Assembly (NCBI GenBank): GCA_027002265.1
Contig: JAMOTM010000017.1
Span: 1 to 46,780 of the forward strand
Reading direction: 5' to 3'
Length of the DNA stretch: 46,780 bases
Source: Aquificota bacterium
GTDB lineage: Bacteria > Aquificota > Aquificia > Desulfurobacteriales > DQVG01
The position numbers and the translations under genes were made by a program. Position 1 is the first letter of the stretch, and the number at the start of each line of letters is the position of its first letter. The notes below the pieces were generated by a model. It saw only the letters and a program-made list of their open reading frames with translations, was not told where the DNA came from and did not search any database. Shown piece by piece: positions 9,158 through 18,869 of this stretch.

Positions 9158-9965
9158 ATTTACCGATATTTTGGATATTTTCTTAGTATCCTTAATTATT
9201 TACTATGTTTTGCAATTTTTGTTAGAAACCCGTGCTTTTCAAATTTTACTTGGAGTAATATTAATACTACTTGTAACATTTTTTGCAAAGCTTTTACATT
9301 TAAATACTTTATATTGGATTTTAAGCCAAGCTACTACTCTTGGAATTTTTGCTTTGGTTGTTCTTTTTCAACCTGAACTTAGAAAATTTTTAGCTCGTCT
9401 TGGAGAAACAAATATATCTTTTCAAACTCAGGAAAGTAAAACATTAATTGCTATTGACGAAATTATAGAAGCTGTAAAAAATATGGCAAAAGAAAGAATA
9501 GGAGCTTTAATAGTTATAGAAAGAAATATAAAAATAGATAACTACCTTTTAAAACCGGGAACACTAGTAGATGCTTTAATTACAAAAGAACTTTTAGAAA
9601 CTATTTTTTATCCTAAAACTCCTCTTCATGATGGAGCTGTTATTATAAAAGGAGACAGAATATATATGGCTGGTGCTTTTTTACCTTTATCATCCAACCC
9701 TGAACTTCCATCTTCTTTCGGAACTCGGCACAGAGCTGGAATAGGTATAACTGAAATAACAGATGCAATTTCTTTAATTGTATCTGAGGAAAGGGGAGAT
9801 ATATCTTTAGCTTACTCTGGGAAATGTTTAAAAAATGTTTCTCCTAGTATTCTTAGAAAACTTTTAACTCGTCTCTTAATAGAGGGTCTTTATGAAGATA
9901 AAGTAAATATAGATAAGGAACTTAAAAATGTTAAAACTAACAAAATTAATTCAAGAGCATCTTAA
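9138..9965 (+). CDS. cdaA: Membrane diadenylate cyclase (CdaA/DacA)
   Basis: CdaA makes cyclic di-AMP from two ATP. The 275-residue protein has three N-terminal membrane segments (about residues 9-30, 33-52, 58-78) and a cytoplasmic DisA_N domain. The catalytic motifs are intact: DGA at residues 165-167 in PLHDGAVIIKG, and GTRHRAG from residue 195. The folP-cdaA-cdaR order is common in bacteria. Here the folP stop is overlapped by 20 bases, and the start uses GGAG inside folP. What should be the regulator CdaR/YbbR follows but is reduced to its membrane anchor (next entry). The cyclase itself looks fully functional. Confidence 0.94.
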   Translation: MPFLSIKFTDILDIFLVSLIIYYVLQFLLETRAFQILLGVILILLVTFFAKLLHLNTLYWILSQATTLGIFALVVLFQPELRKFLARLGETNISFQTQESKTLIAIDEIIEAVKNMAKERIGALIVIERNIKIDNYLLKPGTLVDALITKELLETIFYPKTPLHDGAVIIKGDRIYMAGAFLPLSSNPELPSSFGTRHRAGIGITEITDAISLIVSEERGDISLAYSGKCLKNVSPSILRKLLTRLLIEGLYEDKVNIDKELKNVKTNKINSRAS

Positions 9966-10056
9966 AAATTTTTTTACAACTAATTTATCTTTAAAAATTT
10001 TATCTTTAATTTTGGCTATTTTACTATGGCTATATCTTAAAATATCTGGAAAGTAA
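9928..10056 (+). pseudogene. Truncated CdaR/YbbR: N-terminal membrane anchor only, 42 codons
   Basis: A small frame starts inside the end of cdaA, at an ATG at 9928 with AAGGAA seven bases upstream. It encodes 42 residues. Its core NLSLKILSLILAILLWLYL is the characteristic N-terminal helix of YbbR-domain proteins (CdaR), which normally anchors several extracytoplasmic YbbR repeats. Here the protein ends after KISGK, with no YbbR repeat. The position directly after cdaA is exactly where cdaR belongs. I infer a gene broken by deletion; the good ribosome site means the peptide could still be made. A second possibility is a frameshift joining it to the following frame, which starts 3 bases after its stop. 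Confidence 0.6.
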
Positions 10057-10058
10057 AA

Positions 10059-10811
10059 ATGCCGTTAATTCTTTCTTGTACACAAGGAGATATTAATTTT
10101 CAAAATCAAACTGTGTATATAAGAAATGGTGAATTTACAAGTTGTAATTTCACATCTCCAACTTGGAAATTTAAGTTTAAAGAGCTGAAAGTAGAAAATA
10201 ACACCCTAACAGCAAAACATGTTATTTTCTATATAAAAAATATTCCTGTTTTTTACTTTCCAGTCTTTAAAAAGAAACTTCCTAAAAAGGAAGATATGAA
10301 AAAAAAGAAATCTAACCAATTTCCTATAAAAGTGGAGTATTATGATAAAGATATTAAAATTTCTTATATTTATAAAAAAAATTATAAAAGATTTAGCTCT
10401 ACATCTATTTTATCTGTTGCACCGAGACACAGAGATTTAATTTTCCATCAAAATTTTAATTATTATTTTTATTTAAATTTTGGAACTAACTTAGGATATA
10501 ATTTTATTAAGGGAAATTTTTATAAAAATTTATATGTTCAAAAGAGTTTTAAAGAGCTAGGTTTAAGTATAGTATATGATTTTAATAGGTTTTACTATTA
10601 TGCTTCTTTAAATACCAAAATTTATGAGAAAGAAGATAAAAATAAAAATATAAAGCATAAAGTATACTCTATAACGACCTTAGATTTAAAAGAAAAAAAA
10701 CTTACTTCCTTTACGCTTTATTATGTTTACCAAAATATTTGCTCAAGGACCACTTATTATATAAATCCTTTTACTTTAGATTTTGGAATAGGATTTGAAA
10801 TAAGATTTTAA
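10059..10811 (+). pseudogene. LptD/OstA-like outer-membrane barrel fragment without signal peptide
   Basis: The 250-residue product matches the middle of LptD, the outer-membrane LPS translocon. NGEFTSCNFTSPTWKF (about residues 23-38) is the LptD Thr-Thr/Ser-Cys...Trp motif, and NIPVFYFPVF (61-70) is the VPxFYxPY motif just before the barrel. The rest is alternating aromatic and polar strands, ending GFEIRF with the terminal Phe usual for outer-membrane barrels. LptD proteins are normally about 700-800 residues. This one lacks the signal peptide and most of the N-terminal jellyroll, and its barrel is short. Without an export signal it should not reach the outer membrane, so I read it as a remnant. 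It overlaps the convergent helicase gene by 4 bases. Confidence 0.65.
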
Positions 10812-12805
10812 TCTTTTATATAAAGAGAAGACTCTGTAAGTTTTTTATAGATAGGATGAGAAGATAGAGTTTTTTTATTACCTACCATTATTAGTTTTCT
10901 TTTAGGCCGCGTGATAGCTACATTTAATCTTCTTAAATCTTCTAAAAATCCAAGTTCACCTTTGTCGTTAGAGCGAACAAAAGAAATTACTATAACTTCT
11001 TTTTCTCTACCTTGAAAACCATCTACCGTATTTACTTCCACGAAAATTTTGTCCTTTTCTAGGGCTTTTTTTAGATGCTTAACTTGAGCCAAGTAAGGAG
11101 TTATAATTCCAATATCTTGGGGTTTTACACCTATTTCTAAAAGATTTTTAATAATATCTTTAACTCTATTTATTTCTTTTAAGTTATAAATAGATTTGCT
11201 GATTTTCTCCTTCTTTTCGGTTCCCTTTACATCTAGAAAAACCACACTATCTTTCAAATCATAGGAAAGGATTTTTTTCATTTTTTTAGGTAACTTTTCA
11301 TATTTTTCTTTATCCATTAAATCTTTTAAAGTAATATTTTCTACATCTTTGGCTGCAATAAGTTCTCCGTTATAAAATGTTTTATTTGGAAAATCCATAA
11401 TTTTCTTATTCATTCTGTATTGGATTTTTAAAATTTGGGATTTTTCTGGGTATAAAGAAATTAATTTTTCAAAAAGAGTTTTTGTAAGCTCTTTTGCAGC
11501 TAAAGACTTAACTGTAGGAGGTAATTGTTTATGATCTCCTGCAATAATAAATTTTTTAGATTTTAAAATAGGAAGCAGAGTTGAAGGTAAAGTTGCTTGA
11601 GATCCTTCATCAATAACCGCAACATCAAAGTTTTCTTTTATTTCCTTCATTAAATCACTGTAAACCATAGAATTTGTAGAAAAAATTATTTTTGCATTAC
11701 TTAAAATTTTTTTTAGTATTTTATCTTCAATTTTTCTTCTTTTTTCTATTAAAGAAATAATTTTTTCTTGAAGCTCTATCCATTTAGCCATTTTTTGAAG
11801 TTTTTTAGGAGATACACCTCTAACTTTCTTTCCTTCTTTTGCATATTTTTTTATTTCTTCGTTAGATAAACCTCTTCTCCATTTACTTAAAGGCTTTAAA
11901 TACTTTTCCTGTTCTTTTTTTAACTTAGATATCTCCAAATCTATTTTCCTAATTTCCTTGTAATCCTTGTCTTGTTCTAAAAGATAGAATATATAATGCT
12001 TTTCTACATTTTTGGAGGTCTTAGCCGGATGACCTACTCTAACTAAATCAGAATTTTTTTGTATATATTTGGAAACTCTTTCTAAAATGTTATCTACAGC
12101 TGTATTGGAATCTGCGGTAACTAAAACCTTCTTTCCCTGCTTATATAGTTGCAAAATAATTTCCACTAAAGTGGTTGTTTTTCCCGTACCTGGAGGTCCA
12201 TGAATTAAAAAGAAGTCTGGGCTGGAAATAGCTTTTTCTACAGCTTTTTTTTGATATATGTTTAAATTTTTGTTATAAAAAGAAATATCTTTTAGAATAT
12301 CTCTAAATTTTTTTACTTTTTCTTTCTTTTCGGAAAATAAAAAGCTTAAATCCTTTCTTTCTTTAGCATCTTCTAAACCTTCAAGCCATCTTTTGAAAGT
12401 TACATCATCTGGATAAAGATCTAAAGTTAAATTTTTACTTTTAAAAATAAAATCTTTAGGTTCTTCCTCAAAAGCAACTAGAATGCAATTTTTATCTACT
12501 TTATAAATAGTTCCCTTTTGAACGTTTTTAGAAAGAGGATTTCCAGATGATACTACAATAACATCTCCCGGAGAAAAAATATTTTTTATTTCTTTTTTAT
12601 CTTTTTTTTCAAATTTTACTATAAAGTAATCATACCTTTTGGGAAGCTTTTTAGCTTTTAAATTAGTTATTGCTCTAAATAGATTTTCCCTTTCCTTTGG
12701 AGAATATTTTTTTACAAATTCTTCAAATTCTTTTATTTCTTCTTCTTTTTCTATATTTACAAGAGCTTTATACTTTTCTATTTTTTCTAAAAAACTACTT
12801 TTCAT
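10808..12805 (-). CDS. SF1 DNA/RNA helicase, Upf1/IGHMBP2-like
   Basis: An ATP-dependent superfamily 1B helicase of the AAA_11/AAA_12 (SMUBP-2-like) type. The N-terminal 180 residues include the beta-barrel segment with SPGDVIVVSSGNP seen in this group. The Walker A motif GPPGTGKTTT starts at residue 203. The Walker B region reads AVIDEGSQA, followed by GDHKQLPPTV (motif III), QYRMNKKIMDFPN (motif IV), TVDGFQGREKEVIVIS (motif V) and RRLNVAITRPKRKLI (motif VI). All are intact. It is the last gene of the leftward train, starting 3 bases after the rsmE stop. The physiological substrate of bacterial members of this family is not known, and nothing here narrows it. Confidence 0.9.
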   Translation of the reverse strand: MKSSFLEKIEKYKALVNIEKEEEIKEFEEFVKKYSPKERENLFRAITNLKAKKLPKRYDYFIVKFEKKDKKEIKNIFSPGDVIVVSSGNPLSKNVQKGTIYKVDKNCILVAFEEEPKDFIFKSKNLTLDLYPDDVTFKRWLEGLEDAKERKDLSFLFSEKKEKVKKFRDILKDISFYNKNLNIYQKKAVEKAISSPDFFLIHGPPGTGKTTTLVEIILQLYKQGKKVLVTADSNTAVDNILERVSKYIQKNSDLVRVGHPAKTSKNVEKHYIFYLLEQDKDYKEIRKIDLEISKLKKEQEKYLKPLSKWRRGLSNEEIKKYAKEGKKVRGVSPKKLQKMAKWIELQEKIISLIEKRRKIEDKILKKILSNAKIIFSTNSMVYSDLMKEIKENFDVAVIDEGSQATLPSTLLPILKSKKFIIAGDHKQLPPTVKSLAAKELTKTLFEKLISLYPEKSQILKIQYRMNKKIMDFPNKTFYNGELIAAKDVENITLKDLMDKEKYEKLPKKMKKILSYDLKDSVVFLDVKGTEKKEKISKSIYNLKEINRVKDIIKNLLEIGVKPQDIGIITPYLAQVKHLKKALEKDKIFVEVNTVDGFQGREKEVIVISFVRSNDKGELGFLEDLRRLNVAITRPKRKLIMVGNKKTLSSHPIYKKLTESSLYIKD

Positions 12806-12808
12806 AAT

Positions 12809-13570
12809 TTATTTTTCTGCTCCTTCATTTAAACTTTTTGCGACATTATCCTCGCCTATATCTCCCCACATAAATTGAACCAAAGCTAAAGATACAATAG
12901 CTGCAGTTTCTACTTTTAAAATTCTTTTTCCCAAAGTTGTTACTTTAAAACCCTTTTCTATTAAACTATCTACCTCTTCTTTTTCAAGTCCACCTTCGGG
13001 ACCTATTAAAATGCTTACAGACTTAGGATAATATTCTTGATATTTCTTTAAGCTTTGTCCCCCAACTTCCCACATGACAAAATTAAGTTCCATTTCTGGA
13101 TTAACATCTTTTAAAAAAATAGGTTCATAAATTTCCGGAATAACATTTCTACCACACTGTTTAGCAGCATTAGTTAAAATATATCTCCAACGCTGAAGCT
13201 TTCCTTCCCAATTTTTAATTTTATCCCCAAAAGAACTTCTTTTACAAATAACAGGAACAATTTCATTTACTCCAAGCTCAGTAGCTTTTTGAAGAGCAAG
13301 TTCAAAAGAGGAAAGTTTATTAGTTAAACCTAAATAGAGTCTTGTTTTTAATGGACTTTCTCTATCAATTTCAAGTTTTTCCAAAATCTTAAGGCGGAGT
13401 CCTGAAGTAGACAAAGCTTCTATCTTTGCAAGATATTCATTTCCACTTCCATCAAAGACGATAACTTCATCTCCAACAGAAAGTCTTAGAACTTTAATAG
13501 CATGGCGCGCTTCTTTTCCTCTTAAAAATCCAATTCCATTTTTTATATTTTCTATTTTAAAGCGTCTCAT
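12809..13570 (-). CDS. rsmE: 16S rRNA m3U1498 methyltransferase (RsmE)
   Basis: RsmE methylates U1498 of 16S rRNA with SAM. It is a SPOUT-fold enzyme with an N-terminal PUA-like domain. At 253 residues it is the normal size. The N-terminal part shows EARHAIKVLRLSVGDEVIVFDG, the middle shows ELALQKATELGVNEIVPV, and the knotted C-terminus shows the family signature LIGPEGGLEKEEV and LGKRILKVETAAIVSLALVQ. It sits between clpC (15 bases upstream) and the helicase (3 bases downstream), probably in one transcript. Confidence 0.95.
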   Translation of the reverse strand: MRRFKIENIKNGIGFLRGKEARHAIKVLRLSVGDEVIVFDGSGNEYLAKIEALSTSGLRLKILEKLEIDRESPLKTRLYLGLTNKLSSFELALQKATELGVNEIVPVICKRSSFGDKIKNWEGKLQRWRYILTNAAKQCGRNVIPEIYEPIFLKDVNPEMELNFVMWEVGGQSLKKYQEYYPKSVSILIGPEGGLEKEEVDSLIEKGFKVTTLGKRILKVETAAIVSLALVQFMWGDIGEDNVAKSLNEGAEK

Positions 13571-13585
13571 AATAATCTCCCTTTT

Positions 13586-16060
13586 TTATTTTTCACTTGC
13601 CTCTAATTTTTCAGAAGATAAAAATTCTTTTTCATCAATTGATTTTTTTATTATAACAGTTTGTTTTTCTTCATCTAAATCTAAAAGGATCTCCCCTTCG
13701 CCTTCTTCAATTTCTCCTAAAAGAAAAGCGTCTGCCAAAACATCTTCTACATACTTTTGGATACCTCTTTTTATAGTTCGTGCACCATATTCTTTTTTAA
13801 ATTCCTTTTGAATAATAAAATCTATAAGCTTATCACTCAAAGCTACTCTTATTTTCTTTTCTTGAAGCTCTTTATTTAATTTTTCAATCTCATTTAAAAT
13901 AATTTTTTTAATATCTTCTTTTTCAAGCATTTTAAAAACTACTAAAGCATCTATTCTGTTAAGAAGTTCTGGACGGAAGAATTTTTTTACTTCATTTAAA
14001 ACAAGCTTTTTAATTTCTTTAAAGCTTTCTTCTTTGGACTTTGTATCAAATCCCAAAGAATGCTTTTCTTTTATAATATATTTTGCTCCTAAATTAGAAG
14101 TCATTATAATAATAGTATTTTTAAAAGATACTTGACGACCGCTTCCATCTGTAAGTCTACCATCTTCAGCTATTTGTAAAAGAATATTTAAAACATCTGG
14201 ATGAGCTTTCTCAACTTCGTCAAATAAAATTACAGAGTATGGTCTTCTTTTAACAAGTTCTACTAAACTATTTCCTTCTTTATATCCTACATATCCCGGA
14301 GGTGCACCTATAAGTTTGGACACAGAATGCTTTTCCATAAATTCACTCATATCAAATCTAATTAAAGCTTTTTCATCTCCAAAAAGATACTCTGCAATTG
14401 CTTTTGCAAGCTCAGTTTTACCTACACCAGTTGGCCCCAAGAATAAAAATACGCCAATAGGCTTATTAGGATTACTTCTAACCCCAACTCGGGAGCGTCT
14501 TATGGCTTTTGCTAAAAGAGAAATAGCTTCTTTTTGTCCAATAACTCTTTTAGAAAGCTCTTCTTCAAGTTTGGAAAGTTTTTTCTTTTCATCTTGAGCA
14601 ATTCTTTCAATAGGAATACCTGTCCAAGTAGAGATTACTTTTTCTATATCCTTTATTTCTACTAAAGGTAATTTCTCTGTTAATGTTTTTTCCCAAGCAG
14701 CTTTTTCCTTTTCAAATTTTTCTTTAAGTTCTTTTTCTTTATCTTTTATTTGATAAAGTTTTCTATAATCTCCCTTTTCTAAGGCTTCATTTTTTTGTTT
14801 TTCAAGTTCCTTTAATTTTTCCTCAAGTTTTAATATTTTTTCTGGAGGTTTTTGAGCATTTATATGAACTTTGGCACAAGCTTCATCTAAAACATCAATA
14901 GCTTTATCTGGAAGTTTTCTATCATTTATATATCTTTCGGAAAGTTTAACTGCAGCTTCGATAGCCTTATTACTAATTTTTACTTGATGAAAGTCTTCAA
15001 AACGCTTTTTTAAACCCTTTAAAATATTTATTGCATCTTCGATTTTTGGTTCCTCTACTAAAATAGGTGCAAATCTTCTTTCTAAAGCTCCATCATTTTC
15101 TATATATTTTCTATATTCATCTATAGTTGTAGCTCCAATTATTTGAATTTCTCCTCTTGCAAGGGCAGGTTTTAAAATGTTTGAGGCATCTAAAGTTCCT
15201 TCAGCAGAACCTGCACCTACAATGGTGTGTAGCTCATCAATAAATAAAATAACATTTTTTGCTTTTTTTACTTCATTTATAATATCTCGCATTCTTTCTT
15301 CAAATTGACCCCTATATTTTGTTCCAGCTACGATAGAGGTTAAATCTAAAGCAACAATTCTTTTATTTTGAAGCTTATAAGGAACTTCTTCATTTACTAT
15401 TTTTTGAGCAAGTCCTTCTACAATTGCAGTTTTACCTACTCCAGGTTCTCCAATAAGAACTGGATTATTTTTTATTCTTCTACAAAGAATTTGAATTACT
15501 CTTTCTATTTCTTTTTCCCTACCAATAACTGGATCTAACTTTCCTTTCCTTGCTAGCTCAGTTAGATCTCTTCCAAATTTATCTAAATTTGGAGTCTGAA
15601 CTTTTGGAAGAGCTTTAAATGAGTAACCTTGTCTTTTTAAGATTTCTATTTCTCTTCTAACAAAATTTTCGTCTATTCCATATGAAGCTAAAATTTTAGC
15701 TGCACTTCCAAATTTTTCTCTTAAAAGACCAATAAAAATATGTTCTGGCTCTACAAAGGGAGATTTAAAAACCCTAGCTTCTTCAAGGGCATATTCTAAA
15801 ACTCTTTTAGCAAGAGGAGAAAATCCAATAGAAGTTGGATGAACATGCTCTTTATTTTTTTCTATTTCATTTAAAATTCTTTCTTTTACTATATTTATTT
15901 TTATACCTTTTTTCCTTAAAATTTCATTTACAAAAGAGCACGTATTTATCAAAGCAAGCAAAATATGTTCGGTATCAACTTTTTTAGATTCTAATTTTGC
16001 CGCTTCTTCTTTTGCTCTTTGAATAACATTTTTAGCTTCCTGGGAAAAAAATTCAAACAT
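13586..16060 (-). CDS. clpC: AAA+ unfoldase ClpC
   Basis: This Hsp100 unfoldase delivers substrates to the ClpP protease. The 824-residue protein has two Clp_N repeats (about residues 1-145), a first AAA+ module with [13 protein letters not shown], and a second with [12 protein letters not shown] and the C-terminal D2-small domain. The middle domain is short and contains a UVR-like [19 protein letters not shown]. This fits ClpC rather than ClpB, which has a long coiled-coil propeller. Arg-finger and sensor regions look normal. Its start overlaps the end of the LolD-type ATPase by 8 bases. clpP and McsA/B adaptor genes are not in the window. Confidence 0.92.
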   Translation of the reverse strand: MFEFFSQEAKNVIQRAKEEAAKLESKKVDTEHILLALINTCSFVNEILRKKGIKINIVKERILNEIEKNKEHVHPTSIGFSPLAKRVLEYALEEARVFKSPFVEPEHIFIGLLREKFGSAAKILASYGIDENFVRREIEILKRQGYSFKALPKVQTPNLDKFGRDLTELARKGKLDPVIGREKEIERVIQILCRRIKNNPVLIGEPGVGKTAIVEGLAQKIVNEEVPYKLQNKRIVALDLTSIVAGTKYRGQFEERMRDIINEVKKAKNVILFIDELHTIVGAGSAEGTLDASNILKPALARGEIQIIGATTIDEYRKYIENDGALERRFAPILVEEPKIEDAINILKGLKKRFEDFHQVKISNKAIEAAVKLSERYINDRKLPDKAIDVLDEACAKVHINAQKPPEKILKLEEKLKELEKQKNEALEKGDYRKLYQIKDKEKELKEKFEKEKAAWEKTLTEKLPLVEIKDIEKVISTWTGIPIERIAQDEKKKLSKLEEELSKRVIGQKEAISLLAKAIRRSRVGVRSNPNKPIGVFLFLGPTGVGKTELAKAIAEYLFGDEKALIRFDMSEFMEKHSVSKLIGAPPGYVGYKEGNSLVELVKRRPYSVILFDEVEKAHPDVLNILLQIAEDGRLTDGSGRQVSFKNTIIIMTSNLGAKYIIKEKHSLGFDTKSKEESFKEIKKLVLNEVKKFFRPELLNRIDALVVFKMLEKEDIKKIILNEIEKLNKELQEKKIRVALSDKLIDFIIQKEFKKEYGARTIKRGIQKYVEDVLADAFLLGEIEEGEGEILLDLDEEKQTVIIKKSIDEKEFLSSEKLEASEK

Positions 16061-16721
16061 GACTTATAACCCCATCTTTAATATAAAAGATTTTATTAGA
16101 AAAGATTTTAAACGTTTCATCATGAGTTGCTATTAAAAAAGTTATATTATATTTTTGGTTAAACATTTTCAGAAGATTAAAAATATTCCAGGCATTTTTA
16201 CTGTCAAGCTGACCTGTAGGCTCATCTGCAAATATAATTTTAGGTCTATTTATTAAGGCTCGCGCTACGGCAACTCTTTGCTTTTCCCCTCCAGAAAGTT
16301 CATTTGGATAGGCATAAAACTTTCCAAAGAGATTTACTTCTTCTAAGATATCTTGAGCTTCCTTATAAGCTTTTTCTTCATTTACTCCTTTTATAATAGC
16401 TGGAAGCATAACATTTTCTATAACGGAAAGCTCTTCTATTAAATAATGAAATTGAAAGATAAAACCAATATATTCCCTTCTAAAGATAGCTTTTTGATCT
16501 TCATCTAACTTTGTTATATCTTCATCTGCAATAATAACTTTACCTTTATCTGGTTTTTCTAAACCTCCTAAAATATGAAGCAAAGTTGTTTTCCCACTTC
16601 CGGAAACTCCATAAATAAGGGCAAAATCCCCCGAAAAAAGTTTTAAATTAATTCCTTTTAAAACTAAATTTTTCCCAAAGGATTTATATATATCTTTAGC
16701 TTCAAGAATTAATCTTTTCAT
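16053..16721 (-). CDS. ABC transporter ATPase, LolD-type
   Basis: A 222-residue ABC ATPase of the LolD/MacB group, whose members power lipoprotein release (LolCDE) or substrate extrusion. It has Walker [10 protein letters not shown], the Q-loop [21 protein letters not shown], the signature [16 protein letters not shown], Walker [13 protein letters not shown] and the switch His in LIATHDE. The frame can also start at a TTG at 16742, but the ATG at 16721 gives the usual family N-terminus ([12 protein letters not shown]). It overlaps the upstream CBS-protein gene by 20 bases. No LolC/E or MacB permease is next to it, so the transported substrate is uncertain; the adjacent membrane protein is not an ABC permease. 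Confidence 0.85.
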   Translation of the reverse strand: MKRLILEAKDIYKSFGKNLVLKGINLKLFSGDFALIYGVSGSGKTTLLHILGGLEKPDKGKVIIADEDITKLDEDQKAIFRREYIGFIFQFHYLIEELSVIENVMLPAIIKGVNEEKAYKEAQDILEEVNLFGKFYAYPNELSGGEKQRVAVARALINRPKIIFADEPTGQLDSKNAWNIFNLLKMFNQKYNITFLIATHDETFKIFSNKIFYIKDGVISHV

Positions 16722-17958
16722 TTTTATCTTGTTTCTCCACAATGAGAACTTTTTCTATTTTTCTTGGAGATAATTTTAAAATTTTTATAGTATGATTAGG
16801 AAGAAAAATAAGTTCACCCTCTTTTGGAAAACGTCCCAAAGTTTTTAAAATAAGGCCAGAGACACTTGAATAATCTGTTCCTAAAGGAAGCTCATTATTT
16901 AAGTATTTATTTACCTCGCTGATTTCAATACTTGGATCACATAAAATTCCATTTAAAGTCTTTTGTAAAAATGGAGTTTTATCAAAAACATCATCTATTC
17001 TACCTACAATTTCTTCTAAAATATCTTCTAAAGTTACAATTCCCAAAGTGGATCCATATTCATCTACAATAATTGCCATAGATTCTTTTTTATCTTTAAA
17101 AATTTTTAAAGCATCAAAGATGTTCATATACTCTGGTAAATATAAAGGCTTTTTAATAAATTCCTTTAAGCTTTTTATATTTTTACTTTTTATAATATCA
17201 TTTATATTTATTATTCCAATTAAATTATCTACTCTGTTTTCAAAAACTGGATATCTTGTATACCTATATTTTTCTATAAGTTTTCTTAAATCTTTTAAAG
17301 AAGCTTTTTCTGAAATGGCAACAAGTTTATTTAAAGGAACATAAATATCTCCTAAAGTTTTATCCTTTGCATAAAAAACATTTTTTATAATTTGCTTTTC
17401 CTTTTCATCAAACATGCTTGTCATATCACTCTTTAAAAGAAGTTCAAGTTCTTCTTTTGTAACAAAAGGATTTTTAACATTTTCTATTCCTAAAAGTTTA
17501 CAAATAAATTTTGTAAAAAGACTCAAAAAGAAAATAAAAGGTCTAAAAATGTAGTAAAAAATAGACAAAGGATATATAACCTTAAAAGCTAAGATATCTG
17601 CATACTTTTGAAAAATACTTTTTGGAATAAGCTCTCCAAAAGTTAAAGATATAGGTGTATAAATAAAGGGTGTTAAAAATTCAGCTTTTTCTGGAAAATA
17701 GTTATACATAATGAATGTAAAAAGAGAAGCTCCACTTACAGTAGATAAATTTGTTCCTATTAAGGTTGTAGATAAAATTTTTTCAGGTTCTTTTAAAAAC
17801 TTAAGTAAAAGTTTTGCTCCTTTATCTCCTTTCTCTGCCTTTTCTTTAACTTTATATTTTGGAACTGAAACTATAGCAATTTCACTTCCCGAAAAAAAGG
17901 CCTCAAGTAGAATAAAGATGGGGATGAAAATAAGTAGATGAAGAGGTGACGTATCCAT
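16702..17958 (-). CDS. CorC/HlyC-family membrane protein (DUF21, CBS pair, CorC domain)
   Basis: A 418-residue member of the CNNM/CorC family, often labelled hemolysin-related, proposed to move or sense Mg2+. Residues 1-150 form the DUF21 membrane domain with four hydrophobic segments and the motifs FFSGSEIAIVSV and LTFGELIPKSIFQKYAD. A tandem CBS pair follows at about 205-325 (YTRYPVFENRVDNLIGIININD; DEYGSTLGIVTLEDILEEIVG). A C-terminal transporter-associated CorC_HlyC domain closes the protein (SSVSGLILKTLGRFPKEGE). It starts 11 bases after the short RlmN-like gene and overlaps the ATPase gene, so it lies inside an operon. Confidence 0.88.
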   Translation of the reverse strand: MDTSPLHLLIFIPIFILLEAFFSGSEIAIVSVPKYKVKEKAEKGDKGAKLLLKFLKEPEKILSTTLIGTNLSTVSGASLFTFIMYNYFPEKAEFLTPFIYTPISLTFGELIPKSIFQKYADILAFKVIYPLSIFYYIFRPFIFFLSLFTKFICKLLGIENVKNPFVTKEELELLLKSDMTSMFDEKEKQIIKNVFYAKDKTLGDIYVPLNKLVAISEKASLKDLRKLIEKYRYTRYPVFENRVDNLIGIININDIIKSKNIKSLKEFIKKPLYLPEYMNIFDALKIFKDKKESMAIIVDEYGSTLGIVTLEDILEEIVGRIDDVFDKTPFLQKTLNGILCDPSIEISEVNKYLNNELPLGTDYSSVSGLILKTLGRFPKEGELIFLPNHTIKILKLSPRKIEKVLIVEKQDKNEKINS

Positions 17959-17969
17959 AATTTACTCTC

Positions 17970-18800
17970 CTATACTTTGGACAAGCCTTTTTTCCAACGG
18001 TTTACACATAAAGTTCCGCATCCCCCAAGTTTGTTAATTCTATATCTATTAGAAAGGGTTACCACAAGACCGTAAGATTTTAAAAATTTAAAAATTTCAA
18101 GATATTTTTTTTCGGAAACTGGATTATAAGGTTTTCCTTCCACCTTATTTAACATCATAAGTTGAACTTGAAGCTTTAAGGATGAAGCAAATTCGGCAAA
18201 AGCCCTTAAGTTTTCATAATCATCATTAATTCCTTCTATAAGTAAATATCCAAGTTGATATTTTTTTCTTTGACGAGAAGAAACATTTTTTAAGTTTTCC
18301 ACTAAAACCTTCTTTATATCTTCTAAAGATTCCGAGACAGGAATAATTTTTTTTCTTGTTTCTTCTAAACCTGCATGAAAAGATATGGTTACTCCATTAT
18401 GATTTAAAGAAAAAAGTTTTTTAAAGTTTTTTAAAGGATAAGCTGTAGTAGAAATAGTTACTTTCAAACCTTCTGCTTTAAACATACTTAAAGCTTTTAC
18501 AACATTTTCAAAATTTAAAAGAGGTTCCCCTATTCCAGCAATAGCAATATTTGAAATTTTCCCTCTTAAATATTTTTGAGCAAGCTTATATTGCATTAAA
18601 AGTTCTTCATAAGTTAAATTTCTAAAAAATCCTTTTGAACCTGAGGCACAAAAAATGCATCTAATATTGCAACCTACTTGAGAGGATATACATAATGTAT
18701 TTCCCCTATAAAACACACCTTCTATAGTGTAACCATCCTGAGTCTCAAAGAGAAAAAGTTTATTTAATTTATCTTCTATAACATCTAAAAGCTTAAGCAT
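17970..18800 (-). CDS. Short RlmN/Cfr-like radical SAM enzyme
   Basis: RlmN and Cfr methylate A2503 of 23S rRNA (and RlmN also tRNA A37) by a radical SAM mechanism that uses a methylated Cys. The core is clear. C44, C48 and C51 form the CxxxCxxC cluster motif in SSQVGCNIRCIFCASG. C37 in NTLCISSQVGC matches the proton-accepting Cys of RlmN, and C261 in GGCGTLC matches the methyl-carrying Cys. GIGEPLLNFENV and VTISFHA are also conserved. However, the protein has only 276 residues and lacks most of the roughly 80-100-residue N-terminal accessory domain of full-length RlmN. It could be a functional minimal enzyme or a divergent paralogue. It is probably co-transcribed with the CorC-like gene. Confidence 0.8.
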   Translation of the reverse strand: MLKLLDVIEDKLNKLFLFETQDGYTIEGVFYRGNTLCISSQVGCNIRCIFCASGSKGFFRNLTYEELLMQYKLAQKYLRGKISNIAIAGIGEPLLNFENVVKALSMFKAEGLKVTISTTAYPLKNFKKLFSLNHNGVTISFHAGLEETRKKIIPVSESLEDIKKVLVENLKNVSSRQRKKYQLGYLLIEGINDDYENLRAFAEFASSLKLQVQLMMLNKVEGKPYNPVSEKKYLEIFKFLKSYGLVVTLSNRYRINKLGGCGTLCVNRWKKGLSKV

Positions 18801-18869
18801 TTTTATTTAAGCCTCAAGATATCATCTGTATGAAAAATTATCATCTATATCTTAACAAAAAATAATACT

